A stretch of 64,000 nt of DNA, taken from positions 6,758,001-6,822,000 of the forward strand of contig NZ_JACHMO010000001.1 in assembly GCF_014205015.1 (NCBI RefSeq). The letters run 5' to 3'. Source of the stretch: Saccharothrix ecbatanensis (GTDB lineage Bacteria; Actinomycetota; Actinomycetes; Mycobacteriales; Pseudonocardiaceae). The notes below the pieces were generated by a model, which had not been told where the DNA came from, did no database searches, and was given only the letters and a program-made list of their open reading frames with translations. The translations under genes were made by a program, and so were the position numbers. The number at the start of each line of letters is the position of its first letter. Position 1 is the first letter of the stretch. Positions 62,087 to 64,000 of this stretch are shown here, piece by piece.

Positions 62087-63481
62087 TTAGAGGGGGCGGA
62101 CGGCGCGGATGGCGTCGGGGATGGACTGGAGGAGGGCGGTGGCGGGGATGGGGGCGCCGTCGGCGGCCAGGTCGGCGGCCAGGACGTGGATTTTGGCGGC
62201 GCAGCCGGCGGCTAGGACTGGGTCGAGGCGGGCTGCCAGGAGGGAGCCCAGGAGGCCGGAGAGGACGTCGCCGGAGCCTGCCGTCGCGGCCCAGGACGTG
62301 CGGGTGCGGTTGACCAGGACGCGGCCGTCCGGGCCGGCGACGATCGTGGCGTGGCCTTTCAGGAGCACGACGGCGTTGAAGCGTTCGGCGGCCTTTCGCG
62401 CCGCGGCGACGCGGTCGGCGCCCACGGGGCCGGCCAGGCGTTCGAACTCGCGGTCGTGCGGCGTCAGCACGAGCGGGGTGTCGGGGTCACGGGCGTCCCA
62501 CAGGTCCGGGTTGTTGGCGAGCATGGTGATCGCGTCGGCGTCGGCGCACACCGGCACACCGGCCTCCAGGACGGTCCGGAGAACGGCCTCCGCGCCCAAC
62601 CCGGTGCCCAAGCCGGGGCCGACCACCCACGCCTGAACGCGGCCGGCGTCCGTGATCGACCCGGTGCAGATCGCCTCCGGCCACCGCGCCCGCACACCCT
62701 CGGCCGCCGCACCGGCGTACCGGACCATCCCGGACGTCCCCAGCAGCGCCGCACCGGTCGCCAGCACGGCCGCGCCCGGGTAGGTCGCCGAACCGGCGGC
62801 GACACCCGTGACGCCCTGCGTGTACTTGTCGTCCTCCGGCCCCGGCACCGGCCACGCCACACCGATGTCGGCGATGTCCAGTTCGACCAGGTCAGGCCCG
62901 CCCAACTCGCCGTCCAGCCCGATGTCCACCAGCCGCACGTCACCGCAGTCCGCCAACGCGTGCACGGGCTTCAGGCAGCCGAACGTCACGGTGGTGTGCG
63001 CGCGAACGGCCGGCCCGGAGACCGCACCCGTGTCCGGGTCGATCCCGCTGGGCAGGTCGACGGCGAGCACCGGCGCGTCGAGGTGCGCGACGTGTTCGGC
63101 GGCGTCCGGCCGGAGCGGACCCCGTGCGGACAAGCCCACGATGCCGTCGATCACCAGGTCGACGTCCGCCACTCGATCGACCACCCGACCGCCGACACGA
63201 CGGAACGCGGCCAGACCCTCCGCGTGCACACGATCAGGTGTCAGCAGGACGGCCGACACCGCAACACCCCGTTTGCGGAGGTAGTAGCCGGCCCACAACG
63301 CGTCACCGCCGTTGTTGCCCGCGCCGACTAGCAGACCGACCCGCCGCTTGCCCGCGAGCAGCTCCGACGCCACGACCGCCACGCCGAACGCCGCCCGACG
63401 CATCAGCGCGCCCGGCGGCACCACCGCCATGACGCGTTCCTCCGCCGCCCTGACCCGTGCCGTAGTCCACAGACCCCGCAT
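62087..63481 (-). CDS. nnr: bifunctional NAD(P)H-hydrate epimerase / ADP-dependent dehydratase
   Basis: 464 residues. Repairs hydrated NAD(P)H. N-terminal epimerase half (YjeF_N: GAGNNGGDALWAGYYLRKRG; DLPSGIDPDTG) and C-terminal carbohydrate-kinase-like dehydratase half (LTPHDREFERLAG; LKGHATIVAGPDGR; TAGSGDVLSGLLG). The fusion is usual in bacteria. Lies between glmS and alr, as in mycobacteria (Rv3433c region). Its TAA stop directly precedes element C. Confidence 0.94.
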   Translation of the reverse strand: MRGLWTTARVRAAEERVMAVVPPGALMRRAAFGVAVVASELLAGKRRVGLLVGAGNNGGDALWAGYYLRKRGVAVSAVLLTPDRVHAEGLAAFRRVGGRVVDRVADVDLVIDGIVGLSARGPLRPDAAEHVAHLDAPVLAVDLPSGIDPDTGAVSGPAVRAHTTVTFGCLKPVHALADCGDVRLVDIGLDGELGGPDLVELDIADIGVAWPVPGPEDDKYTQGVTGVAAGSATYPGAAVLATGAALLGTSGMVRYAGAAAEGVRARWPEAICTGSITDAGRVQAWVVGPGLGTGLGAEAVLRTVLEAGVPVCADADAITMLANNPDLWDARDPDTPLVLTPHDREFERLAGPVGADRVAAARKAAERFNAVVLLKGHATIVAGPDGRVLVNRTRTSWAATAGSGDVLSGLLGSLLAARLDPVLAAGCAAKIHVLAADLAADGAPIPATALLQSIPDAIRAVRPL

Positions 63482-63496
63482 GGGGCCAAGCCTGCC

Positions 63497-64000
63497 CTAC
63501 TCGACCGTGACGGACTTCGCGAGGTTGCGGGGCTTGTCCACGTCGTAGCCGCGGCTGCGCGCGATCTCCGCGGCCAACACCTGCAACGGCACGGTCGAGA
63601 TCAACGGCTGGAGCAGCGTCGGCACCGCCGGGATCTCGATCAGGTGATCCGCGAACGGGCGAACCGTCTCGTCACCCTCTTCGGCGATCACGATCGTGCG
63701 CGCGCCGCGCGCCTGGATCTCGGAGATGTTCGACACCAGCTTCGAGTGCAGCACCGCCCGCCCCTTCGGCGACGGCATGATCACGACCACCGGCAGGCCC
63801 TCTTCGATCAACGCGATCGGACCGTGCTTCAACTCGCCCGCCGCGAAGCCCTCGGCGTGCATGTAGGCGAGTTCCTTCAGCTTCAACGCGCCTTCGAGCG
63901 CCACCGGGTAGCCGACGTGGCGGCCCAGGAACAGCACGGCCTTCGAGTCGGCCAGCTCACGCCCCAGCGCGCGGACCTGGTCGATCTTGCCCAGCACCTT
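63497..64000 (-). CDS. glmS: glucosamine-6-phosphate synthase GlmS (3' part, truncated by window)
   Basis: Only the C-terminal about 167 residues are present, the gene continuing beyond position 64000. SIS (isomerase) domain with FLGRHVGYPVALEGALKLKELAY, HAEGFAAGELKHGPIALIE and the C-terminal DVDKPRNLAKSVTVE (the conserved tail that closes on the active site). Makes glucosamine-6-phosphate for UDP-GlcNAc and wall synthesis. 15 bp from nnr, same strand, probably one operon. Confidence 0.95.
   Translation of the reverse strand, partial: KVLGKIDQVRALGRELADSKAVLFLGRHVGYPVALEGALKLKELAYMHAEGFAAGELKHGPIALIEEGLPVVVIMPSPKGRAVLHSKLVSNISEIQARGARTIVIAEEGDETVRPFADHLIEIPAVPTLLQPLISTVPLQVLAAEIARSRGYDVDKPRNLAKSVTVE

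Overview
The window is high-GC actinobacterial chromosome. GTG and even TTG starts are frequent, third codon positions are strongly G/C, and transcription terminators are long G/C hairpins without U tracts. The order guaB / guaB3 / choD-type oxidase, rsdA-sigD, whiB, groEL1-groES, tsaD-rimI-tsaB, tsaE, alr, nnr, glmS matches the Mycobacterium tuberculosis Rv3409c-Rv3436c neighbourhood. A bldM-type regulator beside sigD and an SsgA-like protein point to a filamentous, sporulating relative. I infer order Pseudonocardiales (Saccharothrix / Lentzea / Actinosynnema type), without proof at genus level. I see no rRNA, tRNA, CRISPR, insertion sequence or phage genes.

Layout. 1-7.4 kb: esterase, M23 envelope peptidase (TTG start), HxlR regulator, pcrA helicase, a phenylalanine-codon attenuator in front of a chorismate mutase, and an HDAC-like deacetylase. 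7.5-18.1 kb: an envelope-signalling block with three Ser/Thr protein kinases and three single-pass membrane proteins. Two kinases and two of the other proteins share a C-terminal extracytoplasmic module of about 100 residues. LysR/EamA and ssgB-like genes are interspersed. 18.1-21.6 kb: a PspC/LiaF protein, PspC-histidine kinase and NarL-type regulator forming a LiaFSR/EsrISR-like cell-envelope stress module. 21.6-32.7 kb: guaA, APH-like kinase, aldehyde dehydrogenase, then a TetR gene facing an SDR/P450 pair across a perfect 28-bp palindrome. The P450 is a stand-alone CYP102 (BM3)-type haem domain. It is followed by an oddly repetitive FAD monooxygenase, a metallo-hydrolase and a GMC oxidase. 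32.7-45.4 kb: conserved housekeeping (guaB3, guaB, sigD-rsdA, bldM-like, B12-domain MerR, whiB, groEL1, groES with CIRCE). 45.4-53 kb: an uncharacterised 586-residue protein, PhoD, imine-reductase-like enzyme and an AfsR/SARP-type regulator split by a frameshift. 53-64 kb: tRNA t6A genes (tsaD, tsaB, tsaE), rimI, merR-thioredoxin, matB plus a fused carboxyltransferase, alr, nnr and the truncated glmS.

The most unusual structures are non-coding. (i) Three copies of a 230-300 bp palindromic element (41420-41716, 52885-53118, 61848-62086) are built from degenerate GTGAGTCCTACGTTC units around a 20-24 bp hairpin. They occur in both orientations and begin directly after stop codons. (ii) The leader at 5440-5546 has all parts of a Phe/Tyr attenuator: an 18-residue peptide with Phe-rich codons and mutually exclusive hairpins. 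(iii) The 58.6-59.1 kb gap holds three perfect TTATCCACA DnaA boxes and a duplicated 58-bp hairpin unit.
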